This document shows, in pieces, positions 24,350 to 36,064 of a stretch of DNA of 64,000 bases. The notes under the pieces were generated by a model. That model had not been told where the DNA came from and made no database searches. It was given only the letters and a program-made list of their open reading frames with translations. Within the stretch, counting starts at the first letter, position 1, and each line of letters begins with the position of its first letter. The DNA is from Cycas panzhihuaensis (taxonomy: Eukaryota > Cycadophyta): contig CM041465.1 of assembly GCA_023213395.1 (NCBI GenBank), positions 165,361,741 to 165,425,740 on the forward strand, in the 5' to 3' direction. The position numbers and the translations under genes are program-made.

Positions 24350-25905
24350 TACTCTTATGAGTCATGTAATGGAAGTCCATAAGCCTTATACCTTTGAAGA
24401 GGCAAATACTCATGATGAATGGAGACAAGCTATGGAAGATGAATATAATTCTATAATAAAAAATGATACATAAGAACTTGTTGATCTTCCTCCCAATGAA
24501 ACTACCATTAGAATAAAATAGGTTTATAAGACCAAGTTTAGATCTAATAGATCTATTGATAAACACAAAGCTAAACTTGTTACTAAAGGGTATGCACAAA
24601 GAGAAGGCACAGATTATAGTGAAACGTTTTCTCCTATTGCTTAGATGGAGACTGCTCGTATGATGTTGAGTCTAGCTACCTAAAAAGGTTGGAATGTTCA
24701 TTAAATAGATGTTAAAAGTACCTTTCTTAATGGCTACATTGAAAAGGATATATATGTTCAACAACCAAAAGGTTTTGAAGTTAGGGGTGAAGAAAATAAA
24801 GTGTATAAACTAAAAAAGGCACTTTATGGTTTGAAACAAGTACCTGGAGCATGGTACTCTAGGATAGACAAATATTTTAGAGATCAAGGATTCAAGAGGA
24901 CCTAATTAAATCCAAATTAGTATATTAAAACTAAAGAACATTCTATATTAATTATGGAACTTTATATTGATAACTTGATCTATATAGGAAATGACTCCCA
25001 CCTTTCTAAAAAAATTAAGGATGACATGTATATAGAGTTTGAAATGATAGACTTAGGGTTGATGCATTACTTCCTAGGATTAGAAGTTTAGCAAGATAAT
25101 GATGGTATCTTTATCTCCCAAAGGAAATATACCTTGGACTTACTCCAAAAGTTTAATATAAGTGATTGCAAGGTCTTATCCATATTAACAAAAGTTAGTA
25201 TCAAACTATCCAAACTTAATGATTCTACACTGATGAATCCTACATTCTATAGATAATTGATTAGAAGCCTAATATATTTGACTTCAACACAACCTAATAT
25301 CATATATGTGGTTAGTGTTCTGTTAATATTTATACAAGATCCTAAATCTATATATTAGCAAGTAGCTTAATGTATTCTAAGGTATCTAAAGGACATGACA
25401 AACTACAAGCAACATTATAAACCTTCACCAAATTTTAGATTGATTGGATATATAGATTCTAATTAGGCAGGTGACATTAATAATAGAAAGTCTACTTCTA
25501 GATACACCTTTAGTTTAGGTTCAACAACTATTGTATAGAGTACCAAAAAGTAGAATATTGTCTCTTTATTTATAGCAAAAGTAGAGTATAAGTTAATAAT
25601 TTTAGGTGCATACGAAACAGTTTGACTACATCGACTACTTCATAATATTTAGTTAGAACAGAATGTCCCTACTAAAACATAATGTGATAATCAAAACACT
25701 ATTTAAATGACATGTAATTCAGTCTTCTATGAAAGAACCAAATACATTGAGATGCAACATCATTTCATTCAAGAACTTATCCAAGTAGAAGAAATAGAGT
25801 TGGTTTATTACAACACAGAAGATCATACAACAAACATCTTTATAAAGGCACTTGGGAAAGTCAAGTTCCATAAATTAAGAGACAAGCATGGAGTAATATA
25901 AAATG
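24350..25905 (+). pseudogene. T3 reverse transcriptase and RNase H
   Basis: RT starts near 24360 with a K-P-Y-T-F-E-E-A segment and a W-R-Q-A-M-E-D-E-Y segment. It continues with [42 protein letters not shown] and [11 protein letters not shown] (about 24700-24840). The YVDD box near 24965 has become YIDN, losing one catalytic Asp. RNase H runs from about 25440 (IDSN-AGD then NRKSTSRYTF). The open tail 25707-25901 keeps ERTKYIEMQHHFIQE and the final IKALGKVKFHKLR block. A purine tract (about 25913-25922) and the 3' LTR follow. Confidence 0.82.
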
Positions 25906-25922
25906 AACATTATAGAGGAAAA

Positions 25923-26226
25923 TGTTAGTACTTATACCATCCATTTATATTAAATGTATACACAAAGTCATTGGGACTCCACGGGAGCCACCTTCAGCTA
26001 TCTACAGCCGACATGAAATAATATAAGTATTATTTTATTTAATATTTTATTATTTTAATTCAAAATAATGTCAGTTGATGGTGGGATCCCTCCTAATGTG
26101 CCAACCTATAAATATATAGCGAATAATTTATCAATGTTCTTTAACACCACCAAAACCTTGGATATTTATTATTTTTTTGGCAATATGGATTGATTATGCA
26201 TTCTACTCTATCCCTAGTTTACTATA
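25923..26226 (+). repeat. T3 3' LTR (304 bp)
   Basis: It begins TGTTAGTAC and ends CTATA, where CA would be expected; the 5' copy ends TTACA. The length equals the 5' LTR exactly, and TTATA follows at 26227-26231. Confidence 0.85.
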
Positions 26227-26478
26227 TTATAAATAAACTTATTTGAAAAATCTAGTTGTTAGTTTTTATTTTTGGGGCAAATTATGAATAAACTAGACAA
26301 GATCTACCAATTTTTTTTATATATCCTAAATCTACATCTTAAGAGCTTTCTTTTGCACCTAAATTTATCTCATTCCATACACCTGTACTTTTGTATGAAT
26401 TTTCATACAGCCATATGATCCGTCATTTTTAGACTTTGTTTCATTCAGTGTTAGTGTTTATAGCCTTAAGTTTTGAAG

Positions 26479-26836
26479 ATGGCCTCTTTTATTTTAGCTT
26501 TAAACAAATAAGACAAACTTACTAGATTAAATTATCATGTATGGAGGATAAAAATTAAAAGCCTTTTAAGGGTAAAAAATACATGGGACATTATTATTGG
26601 ACAAGAGAAAAGACCAACTGATATTACTGATCAACTGACTATATGATCGACTTAGTATATGTTAAAGGATTGAACTCCTATGATAAAATCTAGAAGGTAT
26701 ATACAAATCTCTACAGTAAAAAAAAAATCTAAAATAGTGGCATTAATAAAAGAATTATATAAACTTCATATGAAAGAAAAAGAAAGTTTCTTTGAATTTA
26801 TTCACAAAGTTATATCCATAAAAAATGACTTGGTTA
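26479..26836 (+). pseudogene. T2 gag, N-terminal part
   Basis: From the ATG at 26479 the frame shows a Copia Gag very similar in order to that of T11: LNYHVWRIKI, a K-N-T-W-D-I block, then KELYKLHMKEKESFFEFIHK and KNDL. In-frame stops are at codon 11 and twice after the first 55 codons. The piece 26680-26904 is open past the insertion point only by reading into the T5 LTR. Gag is interrupted at 26836 by T5 and the same homology resumes at 37117. Confidence 0.8.
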
Positions 26837-27167
26837 TATTGGGGATAATGCTCATCACCCCACTCCTACCTTTGGCACATATGAATGCACATATGTTAAG
26901 GTAAATTAAGTCAAGTTAATTTTATATTCTGTTAAGTATTATTTTATTATTGTTTAAATTTTGGAGGTAGAGGAGGTTTTCCTCCTCCTTCACAACTTTA
27001 TATTTCTTGGGTTATTCAATCTTGGAGATATTAAACACCACCAACAGTTGGAGATTTAATGTATACTTATATAATGGATTGAATAATATTGTATTTTGTC
27101 TTATGTTTCTCAAGATGGATTGATGTGCATACCTACTCCGCTTTGCACTCCGATAATTTTTCTAATA
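26837..27167 (+). repeat. T5 5' LTR (331 bp)
   Basis: It starts TATTGGGG, a mutated TG, against CGTTGGGG in the 3' copy, and ends TCTAATA where the 3' copy has TGCAACA. Shared anchors are the 'aggaggttttcctcctcc' inverted repeat and 'ggattgaataa'. That hairpin-forming block (about 26972-26990) is kept in all LTRs of this family. Confidence 0.85.
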
Positions 27168-27169
27168 TA

Positions 27170-27211
27170 TGGTATCAGAGCATAGATCTGTGCTTGCATT
27201 TGGTATCAAAG
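27170..27211 (+). repeat. T5 duplicated primer-binding site
   Basis: Two PBS-like copies lie 31 bp apart: TGGTATCAGAGC at 27170-27181 and TGGTATCAAAG at 27201-27211. The first is the functional-looking site, two bases from the LTR. The second repeats the motif and its upstream 'gca' context. The related elements T9 and T10 show the same kind of duplication. Confidence 0.6.
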
Positions 27212-27619
27212 TGAGTGTTCGGTGGACATAGGGAATCTCATAACACTTCACCATTATTTTGGTATGAGTTGATATTATTTCATTAGAGGTATTCAAACTA
27301 TAGAGAAATTCATTCATATTTATTAATATTTCATTGTATTACATTCGTTTTCCATTGTTTTATTTTTTGGAATCATTGATATCCATTTTAGAACTAGCTG
27401 GTGTGTCTTCTAAATTGCTCAAAACCATTACATATGATTGCTTGTTCTACTCACAACTAAATCATCTAGGTACTAGAAGAAATCTCACCTATTCTCATTG
27501 TCTGTGTTGAGAGAAATCTCTCCCTGAATCAACATATGTCTATTTTTGGCCCATTTTTCTCCACAGCTTTGTTCTAACTCTACAAGCAACCATTCTTTAT
27601 GAAACTTCACCAGCATTTA

Positions 27620-27993
27620 TGGGATGTTTCTTCTCACCAATACTCTTGAGATAGCAAAGAATTTGATAATCACAGTAGCGTCTTCTTATCCAACAGAGTA
27701 AACAAGCTAACCAAGAGCTTCACAGGAACACTAGAGCGCTAAATGATCACCAAAAGATAGAAAGTACCGCATCACAATCTTTATAAAAATGTTCTATCAA
27801 GATAACCATCATTTATAATTTATGACCCTTATATAGACAAAATAAGGTCTTATACATGTAGTCCTATTGGTGGCCTAAGCGGCCTTACATTCTATTGGAC
27901 GACAACGCCCATGCATACTATTGGTCTACTAGATGGCACATGCATAAAGTTCCATAGTGGTTTACATAACTTAGCCAGATAAGTTATATAACA
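27620..27993 (-). repeat. T6 3' LTR (374 bp)
   Basis: On the minus strand it begins TGTTATATAAC, after a purine-rich CTTAAGAGAGGTGA tract, and ends CATCCCA. It pairs with 33572-33945. A TATA-like 'ccttatatagac' lies near 27828 on the plus strand. Confidence 0.88.
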
Positions 27994-27999
27994 AGTCAC

Positions 28000-28215
28000 C
28001 TCTCTTAAGATGTTGAGTCCTCGAGGTAGGTGAGATGCATATGCTTTTTAATAAACTCATTAGACTCCCAAGTTGCTTCGTCGGAGGTGCAGCCTATCCA
28101 CTATATCAAATATTTTCAAATGGACCGATTCTGGAGATGCTATTGTCTAGTAGCTAGGATACGTTCTAGATGTACGGATAAGGTTTGCTCTTCATCCAAA
28201 ATTGGAAGGGTTGTC
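28000..28215 (-). pseudogene. T6 chromodomain remnant
   Basis: After the integrase, the minus strand reads LDEEQTLSVHLERILATRQ, then a stop, a K-Y-L-I-x-W-I-G segment, and SDEATWESNEFIKKH before a stop next to the polypurine tract. This matches the usual chromodomain layout: 'I-L-x-x-R' start, 'Y-L-V-K-W-x-G' strand and 'A-T-W-E' end. Three stops interrupt it, and it lies in a different frame from the integrase. Chromodomains steer chromovirus integrase to modified histone tails. Confidence 0.7.
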
Positions 28216-28242
28216 TAGGGAGTATGGGTTTTGCTTAGACAC

Positions 28243-29300
28243 TTAGAAGGCAGAGACATAAAAAACATTATGGATGTTTGTGGTGGGGGGAAGGTCGAGA
28301 GCATATGCAACATCGCCAATATGTTTAAGGACTTTATAGGGGCCATAATATCGAGGGCTAAGATTGTGGTTCTTATGATGGTGAAGGGATTGTTGCTTAT
28401 AAGGTTGGAGATGAAGAAATACCAGATCCCTAATATTGAAGGAGTGATTAGAGTAGTGGCAGTCTGCTAATTGTCTCATTTGATTTTGGGCCATGGATAG
28501 GTTTTATTTAAGGGTGTGGAGAATTTGGTCCATATGTTGTAATTTTTGTTGCAATGCTTCCGTACGAAGGCTGGTAGCTAAGGTGTGGTGGGACGGAGGG
28601 GGACACCAATAGAGAGCCAAAAATGGGAACATTCCAAAGGTTGAATGGTATAAGGAGTTATACTAATACTCAGTTAGAGCTAGTTATGATGTCCATTTAG
28701 ACTGGTGGTTAGATGCAAAGCAACATAAGGAGGTCTCAAGAGTTTTGTTAAGGACCTTAGATTGGCCATCGGTCTATGGATGGTATGCAGAACTCATGTT
28801 GAATGATGTACCTGATGCACAGAATAACTCTTGCCAAAAAGAGCTAGTGAATTTTGGGTCACGATCATATATAATGGTGGATGGAAAACCATGCAAACGA
28901 AATATTGTCTGGATGTAGATGTCAGTGATGCGTGGGGCTTTATAGGTTGTGTGGACAGGCAAGAAGTGGGCATATTTTATCAACCGATCTATGACTACTA
29001 AAATGGAATCAGATCTAGTAGATGGTGGTAGGCCCATTATAAAGTCCATGGCAATATCTTACCATTTTCCTTGTGGGATGTGCAATGGTTGAAGGAGACC
29101 TAGTTGAGGTTTTGTATCAGCTTTATTACATTGGTATGTATCACATTCTGAGACAAAGGTAAGGATGGTGGATTTCATTGCTAGCAAAAAGAAGTTAGAA
29201 CGAATCCTACGGTAAGTTTTGTCAAAACCAGAATGGCTGCTAAGAGGGAAAGAATGATATTCTGATAAAATCTGTGGGATAAAAGCTGAGAGGGGATGTA
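28243..29300 (-). pseudogene. T6 integrase
   Basis: The zinc finger remnant (about 29110-29260) contains HSGFDKTYRRI and CDTYQCNK, the family's H-C-C arrangement with one shifted Cys. The catalytic core (28774-29049) keeps MDFIMGLPPS, VVIDRL-KYAHF and YDRDPKFTSSFW, and is followed by a stop and TDGQSKVLNKTLE. This gives the D-D-E triad positions. The C-terminal open piece 28243-28494 shows the GPY/F module (SPRYYGPYKVLKHIGDVAYALDL). Stops separate the pieces. Integrase would insert Gypsy cDNA. Confidence 0.88.
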
Positions 29301-29319
29301 TGAATATGCGATTTTGGTA

Positions 29320-30850
29320 TTAGAGAAGATTATTATAGATGGACCAATCCTTATGAGTGTGGACCTTATTGGCCCAGTGCGCAAAATCATGTTGGTTTTG
29401 GTTAGCCATGGATAAATCCTGTAGCCATGTCGGTTGTGGGGAGGAAATGGCATAAATGGTGGGGTCCTCAGTATGATCGGTGTTATCGCCAAGTGTAGGT
29501 GAAGGCAATCTCGAGAGAGCATCTGCCACAATGTTATCTTTCCTCTTTTTATATGTGATTGTAAAATCAAAAACTTAGAGGTAGTCAACCCATTTTACCT
29601 ACTCTTCTGAGAGGACTGGTTGATCTAGTAAACGATGAAGGCTATGATGATCAGTGAGGATAGTGATTTTAGAACCAAGTAGATACTATTGCCACTTGTC
29701 AACAGCATGGAGGATGGTCCGCATTTCTTTTTGATAGATAGAAAGTCTACACTCATGATCTTTGAATTTTCGGCTTTCGAAGGCAATGGGGTGGAAGTCT
29801 TGCATTACGATCGCACCTAATCCAAACCCAGAGGCATCGCATTCTAATTGGAAAGGCTAAGAAAAGTCAGGGGAGGCCAAGACTGGGGTGGTTGTCATGA
29901 CCTCCTTTAAATGGAGGAAGGCCTCATTAGCTGAGGGGGACCACTGGAAGGAATCCTTCTAAAGTAAGTGGGTTAAGGGAGTGGTTAGGGTGGCATAATT
30001 TTGAACGAACCGTCAATAGAATTCAGTAAGTCCTAAGAAAGCCCGCAATTGGGTCAAGGTTTTTGGGGTTGGCCAATTAGTGATGATAGAGATTTTATCA
30101 GGATCCATCTGAACCCCTATAAAGGATATAATATGCCTAAGGTACTGTAATTCAGATTTCCCAAATTCACATTTGGAGAGCTTAGCATACTATTTATTCT
30201 CATCTAGGATTTGAAGGATTATTTCTAGATGTGGGATGTGGGCTAGCATGTTTGAGCTATAGATAAGAATATCGTCGAAGAAGACAATGATAAATTTTCG
30301 TAAGTATGGGGAAAAGATCTTGTTCATGAGGGCCTAGAAGGTGGCCAGAGCATTACATAGGCCAAAGGGCATGGCCTGGAACTCAAAGTGGCCATGGTGG
30401 GTTCAAAAAGTTGTTTTATGCTGATCTTCTAGCAAGATGGGGATTTGGTAGTATCCTGACTGTAAATCAAGTTTGGTGAAAATTACAGCGCTATGGATTT
30501 CATCTAACATGTCATCGATTCATGGCATGGGAAACTTATTTTTTATGGTGATTTTATTAAGCACATAATAGTCAACACATAGTCAGAAAGAGCCATCCTT
30601 CTTGCGAACTAAGATGATGGGTGCCACATACAGGCTTTTACTAGGTTGGATGATACCCATGTCCAACAATTCTCGCATGATTTTTTTGATTTCATTTTTT
30701 TAGAAATAACAATTTCTATATGGTCAAAGGCTTATCAGGTCATGTGAACTTTGTAACTCAATAGTATGGTAAAAGCCTTGATCAGGTGGGGGGGTAGCAG
30801 GTAACGAAGCAAATACAGATTGGTATCGATTTAATACTTACTAGATACCA
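29320..30850 (-). pseudogene. T6 reverse transcriptase and RNase H
   Basis: Reading leftward from about 30690, RT shows [39 protein letters not shown] and the catalytic VFFDDILIYS at about 30255-30300. It continues with WPTPKTLTQLRAFLGLTEFY near 30060. RNase H follows with ECDASGFGLGAIV near 29830, TDHHSLHRLLDQP near 29640 and VADALSRLPSP at 29500-29530. Stops are frequent, mostly at Gln and Trp positions. RT would make Gypsy cDNA; this copy is dead. Confidence 0.9.
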
Positions 30851-31065
30851 GGGTGGATACCTGAGGGGGCCTGGATATGGTTAAGATGAATGATGTATCT
30901 GATGTTATTGTTGAGTTAGCAGTGCATTCGTGAGGGTGAGATTACTTTGTTTGGGGGGGCTTACATCCCATAAAGGTTATGAGAGCGGCCCATGTAATCT
31001 TTGAACATAATGAATGGGGCCGTGGGTGAGTTATTAGTGCTATAAGTCCCTAAAGTTTGGAGCCA

Positions 31066-31497
31066 TTATACGCTAAGAATTGCATCTGACCAACCTATGG
31101 ACATGGCATAAAAATTAGAGACAAGGGTATATAAGCCAATGTGGACCGTGAGGGTTTTTATTGTTTCTACACAATGGAGTGTGTGATGACCAGGTAAGGA
31201 GTAAGTGAAGCTAGTTTTAGGTTCTATGTAAAGATTCAATTGGCTAGCAATGGAGATGTCAATAAGATTTAGCAACGCGCCACCGTCGATCAAAATGGTA
31301 ATTGGGGTTTTCCTAAGTATTCCTTTGACTCGAAGTGGTTCAGGACATGCAATGGAGGTAATTATGGATAAGGAAACTTCAAGCTTAGGGTTTGGGAGTA
31401 ACTTATCAGTAGGGTGGTCTTGGGGTTCATCATCATATTCATGCTTAGTATCAGGGTCATCATTCGAGGGTAAGTTTGGGTCAATTGTGAAGACCAT
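31066..31497 (-). pseudogene. T6 retropepsin-type protease
   Basis: This is an open minus-strand frame of 143 codons. The active-site block reads ITILIDGGALLNLID (residues about 86-100); the family consensus is D-S-G-A, and here Ser is Gly. A basic and acidic linker precedes it, and a beta-rich C-terminal part with IGWSDAILSV follows (consensus G-x-D-V-I/L-G). It lies between gag and RT, as expected. The enzyme would cut the polyprotein. The Ser-to-Gly change and later stops suggest it is inactive. Confidence 0.8.
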
Positions 31498-31529
31498 CTT
31501 CCTAGCTTTATAGATTCTATTATGACTAG

Positions 31530-32526
31530 TGGTCTATTTTTTAAAATATTGCATACATAGACTGGCTTCCCGATGACGTTGTGCCTCTATAGGAGTGATG
31601 TGGATGGACTTCGATGATGATTCCTCAGTGCACTACTAAAGAGATGTAGTTGGAGTGTCCTCTGGTCGTGGGCGTGATCATGGTCTCTGGGACCAGGATG
31701 TATCAGCTTGTCAGGATCGTGAAAACCATGTGGAGTCTCGTATGAATGGAGGAGGTCTTTCTGCAGTAAATTCTGCTTCTAATTCTTTAGCCATATTAAT
31801 TTCATCCCTTAGAGTGGATAGGGAGACTGTCTTCAAGTGCATTTGGATACGTTCTTTAAGTCTGGACATGTACATATCTATCTCTGTCTGTTTATCAAGT
31901 TGCTGATCAACCTGATTATGTAAAGATTGGAACTCGTCTGTGTAAACTTTGATATAGGATACTTTCTTCAAACGTGTCAGCTATGTAAAAAAAGATTGAC
32001 TCTAAGTATCTTCATATTGCTCGAAAAAATAGGTAGAGAAGTGTGCCCAAGACTGGCTAGAGGGGCACTCCTATTTCTACCATCAGAACCAATGATGTGC
32101 CTTCCCATCTAAGTGAATGGAAGAAAATGTAAGTTGTTCATTCACTGACATTGGGTTGAGTGCAAAGTAAGACTCTAGTTTGCTAATCCAACTTCATGCA
32201 CTATCCCTTTTAAGATCTGGATCAAATGTGGGTATGTTGATCTTGTGATGGAATGGTTGTTACTGACGTGGAGGCAGAGGCATGATTTGTTGCTATGCAG
32301 GGCCAACTGGTGGTGGAGGAGAGAAGTTATTCAGCCTCTTAATTACATCTTGGACATCATCATGAGATGTTAGGTTTTTCAATTTTGAGCTAAAGTCTGA
32401 GCGAATGGTAGATACTTCAGTTTTAACCTCATCATGTATGTGGTTGAGATCCTCTATTTTATCATTAATTTTATGGACTTCGGTCTCGAGTATCGAGATT
32501 TTGTTACTATTGCTTTGAAGAGCCAT
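31530..32526 (-). pseudogene. T6 gag
   Basis: From Met at 32526, 77 open codons show a coiled-coil-like N-terminal segment. A stop-ridden core follows (F-S-S-I-H-L-D-G-K-A-H-H-W, the Gypsy Gag capsid signature), then an open piece at 31711-31971 with VSYIKVYTDEFQSL and YMSRLKERIQMHL. Near 31530-31590 lies a decayed zinc knuckle of the form C-x-x-(C)-...-H-x-x-(C), following an E-A-Q-R-H-R-E-A-S-L segment. This order and the knuckle context fit chromovirus Gag. Confidence 0.75.
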
Positions 32527-33557
32527 GGAGAAAGGGCATAAAGAGGTAGGAATAAGTAGAAAGTAGGGGAATGAACGAAGTGGGAAAGATCAAGAAAGAA
32601 CAGGACGTAAGAAAAAGGGGGTTGTTAAGGGAAAGAGAGGGGGGAATAAGGAGATTGTGGGGTGTCTATAGCCTATTGACCCCAAAGAAAGTTACATAAA
32701 CAAGATATCAAGTTCTTTCAACAATGCAAAAAGCTTATTCAACTGGGGCATGTGAAGTGGGGGGGGGGGGGGTGAGGTGGGACCCACTGATAACTAGGTA
32801 CTAAAAATTATGAAAATTTACAGTATATACCAACCTAGTACAAATTGACTAGTATGATGTGTTGATCAAAATGAGGTATATACCTATAACAGTAAATTTT
32901 TTGAGGTTCCTTTTTTTTTTCAAATTATGAGGTGGCTTACAGTCTTAACCTACCAACCACTAGACAAGGTGTGCTTGGTCTTATAGGCCTGCCAATAAAC
33001 TGTAGAAGTTTGGGGCAGGTAGCTTTGTCCCATTAACTGCTAACCACTGCACTAGAAGACTTCAGCAGTCGATAGTTACCTATGCTGGAAAAGGATTGGG
33101 ACCTGAAGATGGGATCCTCCTATATACCCGAAGGTATGTGGGGGCGCACTGCCATAGCCAGGTTCTGTCTAGGGCTTGGCTCAAGAGTGATATTCCAATC
33201 CTTCACACAAAGGGTAGGAGGGCCACTATGCACTTAGCCAGAATAACAGAACTCTGTAATACCTAGGAAAGGAGGCAGGAGGGAGAAAAGTAGCTACCCA
33301 ATAATGTTATCTACCCTTAAGATATAATTCAATGTCAGAATCAAAAAATAGAAATGAAATTAAAACTAGATAAAAGACAAGGGATAAAGTACTAGAGTTA
33401 CCTGTGAAAATAATTTCCTCTTTCTCCTAATAATTGGACTGTCCTAATACTATTCCTCAATCTCCAATCTCTACTAGGGTAGAGAGAGTACTCGATCTGA
33501 TAGGGAAAGAAAAAAAAAATTCTGGACTTTTAGGCAGCCTCCCATGATCTCGATGTA
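32527..33557. other. T6 untranslated leader
   Basis: About 1 kb between gag and PBS. It contains a run of G at about 32759-32772 and no convincing frame. The PBS lies at 33558-33569. Confidence 0.5.
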
Positions 33558-33571
33558 GTTCTGATACCACT

Positions 33572-33945
33572 TGGGATGTTTCTTCTCACCAATACTCTTG
33601 AGATAGCAGAGAATTTGATAATTGTAGTAGCGTCTTCTTATCCAACAGAGCAAACAAGCTAACCAAGAGCTTCACAGGAACACTAGAGCGCTAAATGATC
33701 ACCAAAAGATAGAAAGTACTGTAACACAATCTTTATAAAAATGTTCTATCAAGATAACCATCATTTACAATTTATGACCCTTATATAGACAAAATAGGGT
33801 CTTATACATGTAATCCTATTAGTGGCCTAAGTAGCCTTACTTTCTATTGGACGGAAACACCCATGCATACTATTAGTCTGCTAGATGACACATGCACAAA
33901 GCTCCATAGTAGTTTACATAACTCAGCTGGATAAGTTATGTAATA
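33572..33945 (-). repeat. T6 5' LTR (374 bp)
   Basis: It has the same length as the other LTR. By eye most of its differences from that copy are transitions; the terminal TGTTATATAAC appears as TATTACATAAC. It is followed (leftward) by the PBS. Confidence 0.88.
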
Positions 33946-36064
33946 ATCTGGCTACCAGACATACCTAGTTATGCCTCAAATATTGTGAGGATTTGTGCAT
34001 CCAATGAGAAGTTTGAATCAAGCGAACCTCTGCATCTAGGTTTTTCTTCATTTTTTCTTTCATTTTTTCACTTATAACAAATGTTTTTGAATTTTTTTAT
34101 GATTTGAGCCCTATAACCTGGCGTCCCTCTTCTGTGAGTAAGGTGTAAGAGATCTAATCAAATTTTAGTGATTATTGTGAATGCATTTAGCCTATGTTCC
34201 CTATTAGGACTAGTTGTTCCTCTCTGTATCACTCTTATTTCGCATTAGTTACCATTCGATTTCTCGATCGTTGATGTCTTTTTCTCCTTGATTTGACTCC
34301 ATGGATGAGTGCACCCCTCATCACATTGAATATTTGAAGTGTTTGAATCAAGTTTCAATGATTTCTTGGATTATTTTATGCCTCTACGTCTCGATGAAGC
34401 TTGCGCAGCTCTCACGTCAATATAAAATTTAAATTTTATATATGTTTGTTTATTAAATCAAACTTTGATTATATTATAAAGTTTATCAAAGTTTTGAAAA
34501 ATTAAATTATTATTAACCTTATTTCAAATCTAGATATTATAAAAGGGTCTTAGCCCCCTTCACTTAGCCCTCGGTTCCTTCGCATGTGACCTTGATCTTA
34601 AGTCTATTAAGAGCATTTTTTTCTTTATTTTTCAACATATCTTTTTGGACTTTATCTTTCTTCAAGGGCCAATGAGCATTTTCTAAGTGCTGAAGGTATG
34701 TTGCTCTTATAGAGATCTATTTTGTGGTTCAAATCTACTCCATACGACTATGCACCTTTTTTAAAAAAATGGGCTAATTTATTTTATTAAGGTTTTCTTT
34801 ATATTTTATCTTAAGAGACCCTAATACATTTAATATTGTAACTTATCCTTAGCATATTAGTTTTTAGCAAAACTAGTCTCATTAAGATTATATTTCAAAT
34901 CATTATAGTGTGGTATTATTACTTGTCAAATTTGAGCTCATTTTGGCTAAGTTTTAATCGGTCAAAGTGACATCTTTTTCTAACAATTATTCTATTAGCT
35001 ATAAAGAGGTCTGCTTATGTTTTTTGCAATAACTTTGTCATTTCAACTCTATTTTTTGAACCATAAGATTTATCAAAAAGGTATTTTAGAGTACTTCAAG
35101 TTAAAATTAGTTTTATTATATTTTGATATTATTTTATAGGTTTTTGAAGCTAATCAAGTTGAGGTTCTAGTTTAGCCATAGACATGCTTATTCAATAACA
35201 TTTTTTGAGCATTTCCTTATTTCAAATGATTATATTTGAAGCATTATTTATTGCTAATAAATTTTTAGAGTTATTATTGAGATTTTATATATATCCTAAG
35301 CTATTTTACAACCAACTGATATTAGATTTAACACCTTAAGCTCAAAGCAACCTAAGTATTATAAAATGACAAATGGGTACTATCTACATTGAATCTGTTT
35401 TATTTCTTACATTATCAAATGAATACATATAGTTTTTTGGCATTTTTATCACTTTGAGTATAGATTTTATTTATAAATTTCAAGTTTTATATAGTTATTC
35501 TTGCTTTATAAAGGAATAATTTAGACAAGAAATCATCTTATTTTTCTATCAAAGGCTTTAGTTCCTTTTTCAACTTGAAAGTGACAAAGTTTAGTTGCAA
35601 ATTTTATTGATTATTTGTCTCAAAAACTAGTTTATATTTTAAAGCATTAAAGGATTTCTTATTACATTGCATTTAAAAAGAGCATATTGTTTCTTATCTT
35701 TTTTACAAAATATATAAATTTGAAGACACTAGTTTGCATACTAGCTTATGTTTCTTAGTTTATTTGAAGAAGAAGAGCATCATTAATTCATTTACTTATT
35801 TATTATGATTTAATATAAAGTTTGTATCACATTTTTATTTGAAAGAAGTTTTTCATTTCATGAAAGTTTAATCTTTATATTTTATCTTGATTAAAAGATC
35901 TATTTTGAGTCATTTTTGTTTCTTGAATAAAAGAAGAAAAGTATATTGATCACTTTTTACTTATAATCATTGTGAATTTATAAAGTCTTTCATCATAATT
36001 TGGCTTAAAGATTACTCGTTCATTAAAAGTCATATTGTTAATGATGCACTAAAGCATTTACATA
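33946..36064. other. T5 untranslated leader (right part)
   Basis: This is 2.1 kb of AT-rich, gene-free sequence. It includes a 'tcttagcccccttcacttagccc' block near 34548 that resembles the G/C block of the T3, T7 and T10 leaders. A weak copy of the shared leader module lies at about 35005-35096. Confidence 0.5.

Larger units (their letters stand above)
11278..26226 (+). mobile_element. T3: complete but decayed Copia element in the T2 leader
   Basis: The paired LTRs at 11278-11581 and 25923-26226 are each 304 bp. The 5' copy begins TATTAGTAC, a mutated TG; the 3' copy begins TGTTAGTAC. Both flanks carry TTATA (11273-11277 and 26227-26231), an exact 5-bp target duplication. The PBS follows the 5' LTR as TTTAGTATCAGAAC. 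The internal order is a 2.3-kb leader, gag (split by T4), protease, integrase, reverse transcriptase and RNase H. The net length without T4 is about 7.2 kb. Confidence 0.9.
27620..33945 (-). mobile_element. T6: Ty3/Gypsy chromovirus in the T5 leader
   Basis: LTRs of 374 bp lie at 27620-27993 (3' LTR) and 33572-33945 (5' LTR), and the element reads leftward. The PBS at 33558-33569 reads TGGTATCAGAAC on the minus strand. The order is gag, protease, reverse transcriptase, RNase H, integrase and a chromodomain remnant, which is diagnostic of chromoviruses. The flanking 5-mers are attta (27615-27619) and atctg (33946-33950). They do not match, so the target duplication has decayed or one end has been altered. 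Frames contain many stops. Confidence 0.92.

Noticed and set aside
32750-32775. G-quadruplex-like run of G
   Set aside because: A plain homopolymer run of about 13 G in a decayed leader, with uncertain length. Nothing nearby suggests a function.
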